Shown here piece by piece: positions 1 through 6,341 of a stretch of DNA of 8,785 bases. The stretch comes from Planctomycetota bacterium (lineage in GTDB: Bacteria > Planctomycetota > GCA-002687715 > DRQF01). Numbering within the stretch: position 1 is the first letter of the stretch; every line of letters starts with the position of its first letter. Both the position numbers and the translations under genes were made by a program. The stretch covers positions 1 through 8,785 of the forward strand of contig WFTN01000284.1 in assembly GCA_015485455.1 (NCBI GenBank), read 5' to 3'. Below the pieces are notes generated by a model, which made no database searches, was not told where the DNA came from, and saw only the letters and a program-made list of their open reading frames with translations.

Positions 1-425
1 ACATGGGGATGGTCTTTCAGGAGTTTGAACTTTTGGAAGCCCTCACTGTTCGGGAGAACATTCTCTTGCCTTTCATTCTCGAGCCCACATTGGGTGAACC
101 AGGAGAATTCGAAGGGGAGCTGGGGCGCTTGTCGCAGCGAGCAGGTATTGGCTCATACTTGGATCGAAAACCGAAAAGACTCTCCCAGGGCGAAAGACAG
201 CGTGTCGCGATTTGCCGCGCTTTGATTCTGAGTCCGCCCATTTTTCTTGCCGATGAACCCACAGGCAATCTCGACCCTTCAACACGAGAGAGTGTATTGG
301 ATCTGATGGAGGAAGAGATTCAAAGACTCTCGGCTACTCTCGTAGCAGTGACTCATGACCATGACATTTTAGAGCGCTTTGACCGAGTCGTTGATTTTGC
401 CACTTTTTTGGAGACGACGAAATGA
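1..425 (+). CDS. ABC transporter ATP-binding protein, LolD/MacB class (5' end outside window)
   Basis: This is the C-terminal 140 or so residues of an ABC ATPase that powers a membrane permease by ATP hydrolysis in the cytoplasm. The visible part starts at the Q-loop ([10 protein letters not shown]) and continues with the ABC signature [15 protein letters not shown], Walker B with the catalytic Glu ([12 protein letters not shown]) and the switch His (VTHDHD). Walker A lies before the window. The phrase DEPTGNLD and the [15 protein letters not shown] pattern are typical of the LolD/MacB/FtsE class, whose partners are FtsX-like permeases, rather than of ZnuC-type metal importers. The methionine at base 3 is internal, because the Q-loop is never N-terminal. 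The stop overlaps the start of the next gene as ATGA, so the two are probably translationally coupled. The permease is not in the window and is expected upstream. The class call is firm; the substrate is unknown. Confidence 0.93.
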   Translation, partial: MGMVFQEFELLEALTVRENILLPFILEPTLGEPGEFEGELGRLSQRAGIGSYLDRKPKRLSQGERQRVAICRALILSPPIFLADEPTGNLDPSTRESVLDLMEEEIQRLSATLVAVTHDHDILERFDRVVDFATFLETTK

Positions 426-1366
426 AAGCAAAAGTACTGTGCTTCTTCCTTTGCTTACTCACTTGCTCTTTTTTGCTGAGCTGTGGTGCAGGTCAACAAT
501 CAAAGGAAAGAGAAAAGCGTGACAAGCCCATGGTTCTGGCGACTTTCTTTCCGGTCTATTATTTGACCAAAGAAATTGCTCAGGACAGCATTGACTTATC
601 TTGCCCTTTGCCTGACGGTGCCGATCCTGTCTTTTGGCAACCCAATGATGAGGAAATCGCTCATCTTCAAGAAGCCGATCTCATTGTGACCAATGGTGCG
701 GGTTTCGAACGATGGACTAAGAACATCAGCTTGCCCACTTCACGGGTTATAGAGTCTGCAAGTTCTCTCTCTGAGGAATTTATCTACATCAAAGAAGCCA
801 TGAGCCACAATCACGGCATTGGTGGAAAACACAGCCATGCCGGGTTGGATGGGCACACCTGGCTCGATCCTGTGAACGCCAGGGCCCAAGCCAAAGCGAT
901 CTTGGCTGGTCTCATTCGCCTCTTGCCAGACCGGGAAGATGAGTTTCGCAAACGTCATCTAACTTTGGATCAAAGAATGGCAGCTTTGGTCAAGAAATTT
1001 GAGACCTTGAGGCGAATGGCAAAAGGCGTACCCCTTTTGGCATCTCATCCAGCGTACAACTATGTTGCCCGTCGATTCGGACTCAATTTGGTCACTTTGA
1101 ACTTAGTTCCTGACGGCAAATTGAGTCCAGATGACGTGGAGAAGGTCAAGCAGGCTGTCAAAGGGCATGATGCCAAGGTTATGTTGTGGGAAAGTGAGCC
1201 ACACCCTGACATCGTCGCTCAGTTGCACGATGAATTCGCCATGAGATGCGTTGTGTTCAGCCCATTGGAAGATCCAGCACTTTGTCGAGGGCCGAATCCC
1301 GGCGATTTCTTGGCTCTTATGGCCGAGAATCTAGAGAAAATGACTCAGGCCTTGGCGAATCGATAG
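422..1366 (+). CDS. ZnuA/TroA-like metal ABC transporter substrate-binding lipoprotein
   Basis: A 314-residue cluster A-I (ZnuA/TroA-type) solute-binding protein, expected to hold Zn or Mn in the periplasm while tethered by lipid. The signal peptide ends in lipobox LLSC with the acylated Cys at residue 21. The fold markers are ATFFPVYYLTKEIA (about 40-53), EADLIVTNGAGFERW (84-98), a His-rich loop with HNHGIGGKHSHAG (129-141), HTWLDP with ligand His145, and ASHPAYNYVARRFG with ligand His209. The usual first-ligand motif is a His after GxxP; here it reads GADPVFWQP, with Val70 in place of His. The usual acidic ligand near the end is also not obvious (VVFSPLEDP, 278-285). The start ATG overlaps the upstream ATPase stop, with GGAG 8 bp ahead of it. 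The partner ATPase is LolD-like, so this may be a metal-sensing or accessory component rather than a classical importer. Family call is strong; specificity is not. Confidence 0.9.
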   Translation: MKAKVLCFFLCLLTCSFLLSCGAGQQSKEREKRDKPMVLATFFPVYYLTKEIAQDSIDLSCPLPDGADPVFWQPNDEEIAHLQEADLIVTNGAGFERWTKNISLPTSRVIESASSLSEEFIYIKEAMSHNHGIGGKHSHAGLDGHTWLDPVNARAQAKAILAGLIRLLPDREDEFRKRHLTLDQRMAALVKKFETLRRMAKGVPLLASHPAYNYVARRFGLNLVTLNLVPDGKLSPDDVEKVKQAVKGHDAKVMLWESEPHPDIVAQLHDEFAMRCVVFSPLEDPALCRGPNPGDFLALMAENLEKMTQALANR

Positions 1367-1488
1367 AAAACCCTGAGAATTGGCAGAAGAAGAGAGTCCC
1401 CAGGGGTGTCCAAATCACCTCCGGGAGCAAACATGCCGACCCTTCTCAGAAGAAGGCTCTGGCCCACCGAACAAGAAAGTCTTAGGAC

Positions 1489-1494
1489 AGGGAG
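1489..1494 (+). promoter_or_regulatory. Ribosome binding site deciding the start of the first metalloprotease
   Basis: AGGGAG lies 11 bp before the ATG at 1506. The reading frame stays open back to a TTG at 1380, but that stretch encodes a protein segment with no family resemblance, and the TTG has no good Shine-Dalgarno ahead of it. This supports ATG 1506 as the true start, despite the slightly long spacing. Confidence 0.5.
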
Positions 1495-1505
1495 TATCGT
1501 TTCAG

Positions 1506-3086
1506 ATGTCAGAAGAAAACGACAAACCAGCGCGACGGGCACCGGTACGTGCCCCCGCTAAGCGCTCGAGTGGAAGTTCAGGAAAGTCCCGCAGTCGCAG
1601 CCGATCATCCAAGCCCTCCTCAGGTGGGGGACCAAACAAGGCGGTTTTGGCCGTCGTATTGACAGTCGTTGTTATCGGTGGTGCGGCTTTCGGATTGGGC
1701 GTATTTGACAGCCCCAAGAAGGAAGATCCCAAGGTCGACAAGAAGACCAAAGTCGCCGACGCTGGGCCCAAGAAAAAGGGCTCCAGTGTTTTTGATGCAG
1801 GGGCCGTGAGCAATCAAGAGACAGCACCCAAGCATGTTCGTGTCACTGGGCGAGCACCTAAGACAATCAAGAAAATGAAGGACATAACTAAACACCTGGG
1901 GCATCTCTACATCAGTAAGGAGCTTGAGGAAGAGATTCACGCCTTCGTCAAGGATGTGGAAACTTACAAGCGTGAACGCTGGGATGCCGACAAGAAACTA
2001 CGAGCAAGGAAGAAGAGGCTTATAGCGAAAATCAGTTCGGCCAAGGCAGATCGATTCTTGTCGGGTGCTGATGCTGATCTGAAGTCTTTCAATGACTTCA
2101 CTCGCCGTCGGGAAGTCCATTTGCGGGGCGCTGATGACAGTCTCTTGCCTGAGCCTTTTATTGGGATTGCCCATGAACCCTATGTTTTCATGGTTCAGGC
2201 TCATAAAGATGGGGGCGAGAAGGAGATTGCTGCTGAAGTTTACGATTGGATGGTGCAGCTCAAAGCTGAGTTTCAACGTTACTTCGATGGCACCTTGAAA
2301 TTAGAACCTAAGGACAAAGACAGTCGAATCAAGATCGTTTTGTTCCGCAAGTACAAAGACTACGCCAACTACAACCGCATCAAGAACCCTGAGCGTGATA
2401 TCTCCTTTGCTCTGGCTCACTACGAACCGGACAAGCGTCGCCTTTGCGTGCCTCTTGATTTTGGTGGTCGTATCAGCAAAGGCGACAAGAAACATGCCTT
2501 CCGGGAAGTGATGTTCCATGAAGGCACCCATCAAGTGATGCACTATTTCACCAATAAGTCTCACTTAAGTGCCTACGGTGCTATGTGGTCCGATGAAGGG
2601 GTTGCGGAGTATTTTGCTGGCCATGCCATCGAAGACGGGAAAATTAAGTTTGGCCGCATCAATAACCGCATTGAATCTGTGGCCAGGGATGACAAAGACA
2701 ATAAGAATCGCATTACTATGATCGAGCTCCTCACTTGGTCTCGCGCCAAGATGGAAAGGGCACGAGAAAAAGGAAAAGCCAAGGAGTACATCGCTCAGCG
2801 GATTCACAGCCATGTCTATTCCCAAGGTTGGGCTATGGTCTATTTCTTCAACAACTTTATGGGTGGCATCTACAAGGACAAATTCTTGGAGATCATGAAA
2901 CTCCAGATTGAAGATGGCGATGTGGGGCTCACAGTCTGGCGCCGACTCTTCTCTGATGCCGAATTTGACAAGATTGAAGTGCAATATTTCGATTACTTAG
3001 ACAAAATGACCGACGCCTATAGGACTCCAGGGGTGATCAAGAATCATACCTGGATCGAAAAAGACGAGAAGAAAGAGTCCAACTAA
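1506..3086 (+). CDS. Membrane-anchored zinc metalloprotease, DUF1570 / peptidase MA-like (gluzincin)
   Basis: A 526-residue protein. Residues 1-45 are a basic, Ser/Arg-rich tail (SSGKSRSRSRSSKPSSGGG). One hydrophobic helix follows at about 46-67 (AVLAVVLTVVVIGGAAFGLG), then a Lys/Asp-rich low-complexity linker to about 125 and a charged, probably helical region to about 205. The C-terminal domain carries the zinc site: HEGTH (His338, Glu339, His342) and EGVAEYF 22 residues later, giving the third ligand, probably Glu364. This is the gluzincin pattern of DUF1570 and peptidase MA-like proteins. By the positive-inside rule the tail should be cytoplasmic and the protease periplasmic. It is a clear paralogue of the convergent gene at 3191-5020, sharing the HEGTHQ and EGVAEYF blocks, xxPYxFxV, IVxFxxxxxY and VYxQGWxxVYFxxNF. 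The substrate is unknown. The 139-bp gap from the previous gene suggests its own transcript, though I found no convincing promoter there. Confidence 0.85.
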   Translation: MSEENDKPARRAPVRAPAKRSSGSSGKSRSRSRSSKPSSGGGPNKAVLAVVLTVVVIGGAAFGLGVFDSPKKEDPKVDKKTKVADAGPKKKGSSVFDAGAVSNQETAPKHVRVTGRAPKTIKKMKDITKHLGHLYISKELEEEIHAFVKDVETYKRERWDADKKLRARKKRLIAKISSAKADRFLSGADADLKSFNDFTRRREVHLRGADDSLLPEPFIGIAHEPYVFMVQAHKDGGEKEIAAEVYDWMVQLKAEFQRYFDGTLKLEPKDKDSRIKIVLFRKYKDYANYNRIKNPERDISFALAHYEPDKRRLCVPLDFGGRISKGDKKHAFREVMFHEGTHQVMHYFTNKSHLSAYGAMWSDEGVAEYFAGHAIEDGKIKFGRINNRIESVARDDKDNKNRITMIELLTWSRAKMERAREKGKAKEYIAQRIHSHVYSQGWAMVYFFNNFMGGIYKDKFLEIMKLQIEDGDVGLTVWRRLFSDAEFDKIEVQYFDYLDKMTDAYRTPGVIKNHTWIEKDEKKESN

Positions 3087-3102
3087 ACTGAGACTTAAGA
3101 AA

Positions 3103-3146
3103 AAAAGAAGTGGCAATCTGAATCGCATCAGATTGCCGCTTCTTTT
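3103..3146. terminator. Bidirectional intrinsic terminator between the convergent protease genes
   Basis: Inverted repeat with arms AAAAGAAGTGGCAATCTGA (3103-3121) and TCAGATTGCCGCTTCTTTT (3128-3146) around a 6-base loop. The arms pair over 19 bp with a single T/C discrepancy, which is a G-U wobble in the rightward RNA and an A/C mismatch in the leftward one. The A-tract on the left and T-tract on the right supply a U-run for transcripts in both directions. It lies 17 bp after the stop of the + strand gene and 44 bp after the stop of the - strand gene, as expected for a shared terminator. Confidence 0.9.
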
Positions 3147-3190
3147 CTTGGGCTCAGACTTGCGTTAGTCGTCTTTCACGACCACGCTAT

Positions 3191-5020
3191 TTAGTCGTCG
3201 TTAGTGGGTGGTTTCATCCGGTCAGCGAGGGTTCCTGGCAACACCTCAACAGGCAAGATGTCGTCTTCTTCGTCGCCGATCATTTTTCCCTTGTTGGTGA
3301 CTTTCTGCCAGGGGATCAACTTGCGATTCAAGACGTGGTTTCTCATGACCAACTTTCGATTCAGCCAGTTGTAGTAGCGATTGTACTCAAGCTCGAATTT
3401 TTCCCATTTCTTGAGGTCGACACTGTTGGAGTTTTCGTCCCACAGACCCAAGCACTTGAGGAAGAAATCGCGACCGGTCTTTCCGTCTAGCTCACCCTTC
3501 ATGTAGGTGAGGAAGCCCTGCTTATATTTTCCCGTTGGCCGGTCTGTTATGAGGACCATATCTTTGTCGTTGACATTGAAATTGTAGAGGAAGTAGACCA
3601 AGAGCCATCCTTGGGCATACACCATGAGGTTCTTGTTTTGCTTGCCGTTGGCAATGTTCATTTGGCGGTCGGCAAAGGTGAGGCCCAGGAGTTGCCAAAG
3701 GGTGTATGCCGCTTCTTCGTTTTGCCGCCAACCGTTAAGGCGACCCCCTTGAAGTACACCTAACTCGAAACGGAGTTCTTTGGTTTTTGGATCGAGGAAT
3801 GCTGCGGTGCCGCCGAAGTACTCAGCTACGCCTTCCTGGAACCAATAGGATCGACTCAAGAAGTTGGAGACGGTATCTCCTTTGGTGTGGTATGTGATCA
3901 GTTGGTGAGTACCTTCGTGGTACATGGTGTCTCGACCGGCCTCATCTGAGAGAATGATGCGATCGGAACCGTGTTCAAAGTGTCCTAAAGCCCCCTGCAA
4001 GGTCTTACCTACCGCATATTGCCGATAGGAGGAGAGACGTTTGAAAATCACGATAGGCATGGGGGATGTGATTTCTTTGAGCTTGAATGTTTTGGAATAT
4101 TCGCCGTGGAAGAGATGGATGAGCTCGTCCATCTGTTTGCCTTTCTTCTCGGCTATTTTCGATTCATTCCAGCCACTGTCTCTCTCAACAATGAAAAGAT
4201 AGGGGTGGTGTACGCGCCCAACCCATTTATAGGATGAGAGGTTCTTCTTGTTCTTAAGATATTCCTTTGTCTCGGCTAAGAGCTGATAGGCCGCTTTGGT
4301 GAATGGGTCTTTGAGTTTTTCTTCGTGCTCAGCTTTTCGCTTTGCCACCAGATCGTCAATTCCCTTGTAGGCCTTCATTTTAGGGAAATCTTTCGGTAGC
4401 CATTTCTTTCCATCAGGGCTCTTGACGGACGCCTCGGCAACAGCTTCGATTAGGTCTTCGATGATCTTGATGTCTTTGTCTTCGTCCATGAAGGGGAGAG
4501 ACAAATAGGAGGTTAAGTCCTTGGTGTCTTCGACGTAACCCAGTTGGCGGCGCAGATCATTGTTGTTCGGATCGGCCTTGAGGGCGATTTCCCATAGGTA
4601 GTCCATTTGCTTAGCCAGACTCTTGGCTAAAGGGTCGCGCTCCCCAACCGCCTTTCCTTTCTCAGCGTCGATGATTTTCTCGGCCCAATGGCGAAGTTGC
4701 GCTGCTTTTTTGGGGTTGCTTTCGTCTACACCTTGAACAAGTTTCTTGAAGGAAGAGACAATCTTTGAAGCGGTGTCTGATGAAAGCAATTGCAGGTCTA
4801 AATCGTCTGGGTCCCCAGCGGCGATCTTGCCTTTGATCCAATTGCGAACGTTGTTGAGGTCTTCGATATTGCTGCCAGCCTCTTCCATCTTCTGGCGAGC
4901 GATTTCGGCGGTACTTGAATCGCCGCTTGTCGTGCTGTCTGCACTGTCGCCACAGGAGGAGTTTAAGAGTCCAAGAACGAGCAGGACGGCCAAGATTCCG
5001 AATCGATTGAGGTTGTGCAT
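3191..5020 (-). CDS. Lipoprotein-like zinc metalloprotease, DUF1570 / peptidase MA-like (gluzincin)
   Basis: A 609-residue protein when started at the ATG at 5018-5020. That start gives a clean export signal (MHNLNRFGILAVLLVLGL) ending in NSSC, with Cys23. The lipobox is atypical, with Asn at -3, so lipidation is probable but not certain. After a Ser/Thr/Asp linker comes about 230 residues of charged, mostly helical sequence with no motif I recognise. The protease domain follows: WVGRVHHPYLFIVE, then MPIVIFKRLSSYRQY, then HEGTH (His368, Glu369, His372) and EGVAEYF 24 residues on, with Glu396 the probable third zinc ligand, then VYAQGWLLVYFLYNF and a helical C-terminus. It is a paralogue of the convergent gene at 1506-3086 but with a different membrane anchor and a longer N-terminal region. 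The frame extends upstream to 5086, but that would bury the signal peptide. The substrate is unknown. Confidence 0.85.
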   Translation of the reverse strand: MHNLNRFGILAVLLVLGLLNSSCGDSADSTTSGDSSTAEIARQKMEEAGSNIEDLNNVRNWIKGKIAAGDPDDLDLQLLSSDTASKIVSSFKKLVQGVDESNPKKAAQLRHWAEKIIDAEKGKAVGERDPLAKSLAKQMDYLWEIALKADPNNNDLRRQLGYVEDTKDLTSYLSLPFMDEDKDIKIIEDLIEAVAEASVKSPDGKKWLPKDFPKMKAYKGIDDLVAKRKAEHEEKLKDPFTKAAYQLLAETKEYLKNKKNLSSYKWVGRVHHPYLFIVERDSGWNESKIAEKKGKQMDELIHLFHGEYSKTFKLKEITSPMPIVIFKRLSSYRQYAVGKTLQGALGHFEHGSDRIILSDEAGRDTMYHEGTHQLITYHTKGDTVSNFLSRSYWFQEGVAEYFGGTAAFLDPKTKELRFELGVLQGGRLNGWRQNEEAAYTLWQLLGLTFADRQMNIANGKQNKNLMVYAQGWLLVYFLYNFNVNDKDMVLITDRPTGKYKQGFLTYMKGELDGKTGRDFFLKCLGLWDENSNSVDLKKWEKFELEYNRYYNWLNRKLVMRNHVLNRKLIPWQKVTNKGKMIGDEEDDILPVEVLPGTLADRMKPPTNDD

Positions 5021-5022
5021 GA

Positions 5023-5027
5023 TTCCT
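5023..5027 (-). promoter_or_regulatory. Weak ribosome binding site before the lipoprotein protease start
   Basis: On the - strand AGGAA precedes the ATG at 5020 with only two bases between (GATAGGAATCATG). The core is reasonable but the spacing is shorter than usual, so translation may be modest. The in-frame upstream starts (ATG at 5047, TTG at 5086) have no better site, and the signal peptide favours 5020. Confidence 0.35.
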
Positions 5028-5063
5028 ATCTTTTTTGACAACAACATAAGGGGTCTATCTCCA

Positions 5064-5324
5064 ATGAAACTGGCGACATGGGCCAAGTTACCTTTGATCT
5101 TATCGCTCTTTTGCGGGGCAATCGAGGTGACATGTCTTCTGTGGGGTATATTCGCTCAAAGTGTAGCCTGGTGGGACTTTAGCCCCGGTGCACCCTTTGT
5201 ATTACGAGTCTTTTGTCTTTTTCTTTCGCTGCCATTGGGCCTGAATCGTGTCACGCATGGCTTGGGAGTGCATATTGAAGTTTCTGGGTTGGTGCTTGCC
5301 CGGAAAGCACTTCCACAAGAATGA
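5064..5324 (+). CDS. Candidate small hydrophobic protein, possibly spurious
   Basis: An 86-codon frame begins at an ATG with AAGGGG 10 bp upstream (5048-5053). Its first half reads like a membrane segment (LPLILSLFCGAIEVTCLLWG), and this half mostly lies in the gap between two - strand genes. The second half (from 5202) runs antisense through the 3' end of the glycoside hydrolase gene, where a second hydrophobic stretch (FVLRVFCLFLSLPLG) could be just the complement of Lys/Glu-rich coding sequence. I recognise no family. It is listed because the start, ribosome site and hydrophobic N-terminus coincide in otherwise unexplained intergenic DNA; the alternative is chance. Confidence 0.15.
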   Translation: MKLATWAKLPLILSLFCGAIEVTCLLWGIFAQSVAWWDFSPGAPFVLRVFCLFLSLPLGLNRVTHGLGVHIEVSGLVLARKALPQE

Positions 5325-6233
5325 ACCGACAATGGCCGGCTCAGCGGCAATGGCCCTGAGCGCCTCTTCTAAGCATAATTTTTGCAATTCTTCGGCCTTC
5401 GCGCCTCCTGTGGCGTAGTCCCAGGGCTCAAATGGTGCTTTGTTCGATCGATTGTAACCAAGTTCTGTGAAGCAGATTTTCTTGCCAGTCTGTTTTTCGA
5501 GATGACGCATTCTCTTCGTTATGGATTGCCAACCTTGACGGATGTTTGCCCGCGTGGGATCTAATTTGGGAGATGCAGATGCGGATAAAAGCGGGAAGTA
5601 GGCCTGAATGCCCACGACATCCAAATCTTGCCAAAAAGTGACTTTTTCGAAATCAGTCCAATTGGCGGCGTAGGTGAGAGCCCCTTTGTATTCTCCACGA
5701 ACGGCTTTGATGATTTTTTGCCAGCGGTTTTTGTGACCAACGAAACGGTCCAATTCTGTTCCCACGACGAAGGCGTCTGCTCCCTTGGACATCCGGGCCA
5801 AAGTGACGATCCAATTCTGGTAGCTGTTGTAGAAACGGTCGAGTTCTTCTTTCTTGGTGAACTCGATTTCTCCTCGCCAGCTAAACTTGGAGCCCCAATA
5901 GGCAATATGGGGTTTCATGAGGACTTTTAGCCCCAGCTTGTGGGCTTCGCGGATGGGGCGGCTAATCCAGTTGGGTGCCTCTTTGGCGCCGATGAGACGG
6001 CTGGTCACTTGGCCGTTATTGCGAATTCCTCCGTAAGGATGGATGGTGATCCAGTTGACCCCCATTTGCTTGAGGCCCCTCATGGTTTCCACCATAGCAT
6101 CGCTGCCCCAGCTTCGGCCCGAACCCCGGCAAGAAATGGTCATGCCTCGGACTTCTTCCGACTTGGTTCTCTTATTTTGGGCGAGAGCGGGCCAGCACGT
6201 TGCCATGAGGCACAAAATGATGAAAATTCTCAT
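5202..6233 (-). CDS. Secreted glycoside hydrolase, GH113-like (beta-mannanase type)
   Basis: A 343-residue TIM-barrel glycosidase with a cleavable signal peptide (MRIFIILCLMATCWPALAQ), so it probably acts in the periplasm or outside the cell. The barrel landmarks are GVNWITIHPYGG (58-69), LGLKVLMKPHI (100-110), ADAFVVGTELDRF with probable acid/base Glu160, DLDVVGIQAYFPL (204-215), KKICFTELGYN with probable nucleophile Glu257, and a late SFLWKCFPG (304-312). Spacing and motifs fit clan GH-A, and the closest match I know is GH113, whose characterised members are retaining beta-1,4-mannanases about this long. No carbohydrate-binding module is seen. It stands alone, divergent from ansA by 108 bp; the next - strand gene lies 181 bp downstream with no strong terminator between (only a short GC-rich hairpin near 5173-5186). 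Exact substrate is inferred. Confidence 0.82.
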   Translation of the reverse strand: MRIFIILCLMATCWPALAQNKRTKSEEVRGMTISCRGSGRSWGSDAMVETMRGLKQMGVNWITIHPYGGIRNNGQVTSRLIGAKEAPNWISRPIREAHKLGLKVLMKPHIAYWGSKFSWRGEIEFTKKEELDRFYNSYQNWIVTLARMSKGADAFVVGTELDRFVGHKNRWQKIIKAVRGEYKGALTYAANWTDFEKVTFWQDLDVVGIQAYFPLLSASASPKLDPTRANIRQGWQSITKRMRHLEKQTGKKICFTELGYNRSNKAPFEPWDYATGGAKAEELQKLCLEEALRAIAAEPAIVGSFLWKCFPGKHQPRNFNMHSQAMRDTIQAQWQRKKKTKDS

Positions 6234-6275
6234 GGCCCGATCATACCTTGATTGGCATCAAATTGGCTGCCCTTT

Positions 6276-6303
6276 TTGCCCGAGTTTGCTTCCTGGTTAT
6301 AAG
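6276..6303 (+). promoter_or_regulatory. Probable sigma70-type promoter of ansA
   Basis: TTGCCC (6276-6281, four of six consensus bases) and TATAAG (6298-6303, five of six) are separated by 16 bp, in the 108-bp gap between divergent genes and pointing toward ansA. Transcription would start near 6310, leaving a leader of about 30 bases that contains the GAAAGG ribosome site at 6325-6330, 11 bp before the ATG. No equally good promoter was seen for the glycoside hydrolase on the other strand. Confidence 0.45.
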
Positions 6304-6341
6304 GAATTGCTCTCTTAGTCTTTCGAAAGGCCTCCAAAAGC

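Noticed and set aside
1441..1456. Hairpin CCTTCT-CAGA-AGAAGG after the metal-binding lipoprotein gene
   Set aside because: Only six pairs and no following T-tract, so not a convincing terminator.
1380..1505. N-terminal extension of the first metalloprotease from a TTG
   Set aside because: No good ribosome site and no family-like sequence; the ATG at 1506 has AGGGAG upstream and gives a short tail before the membrane helix.
5173..5186. GC-rich hairpin downstream of the glycoside hydrolase stop as a terminator
   Set aside because: About five pairs with one wobble and no T-run in the direction of transcription.
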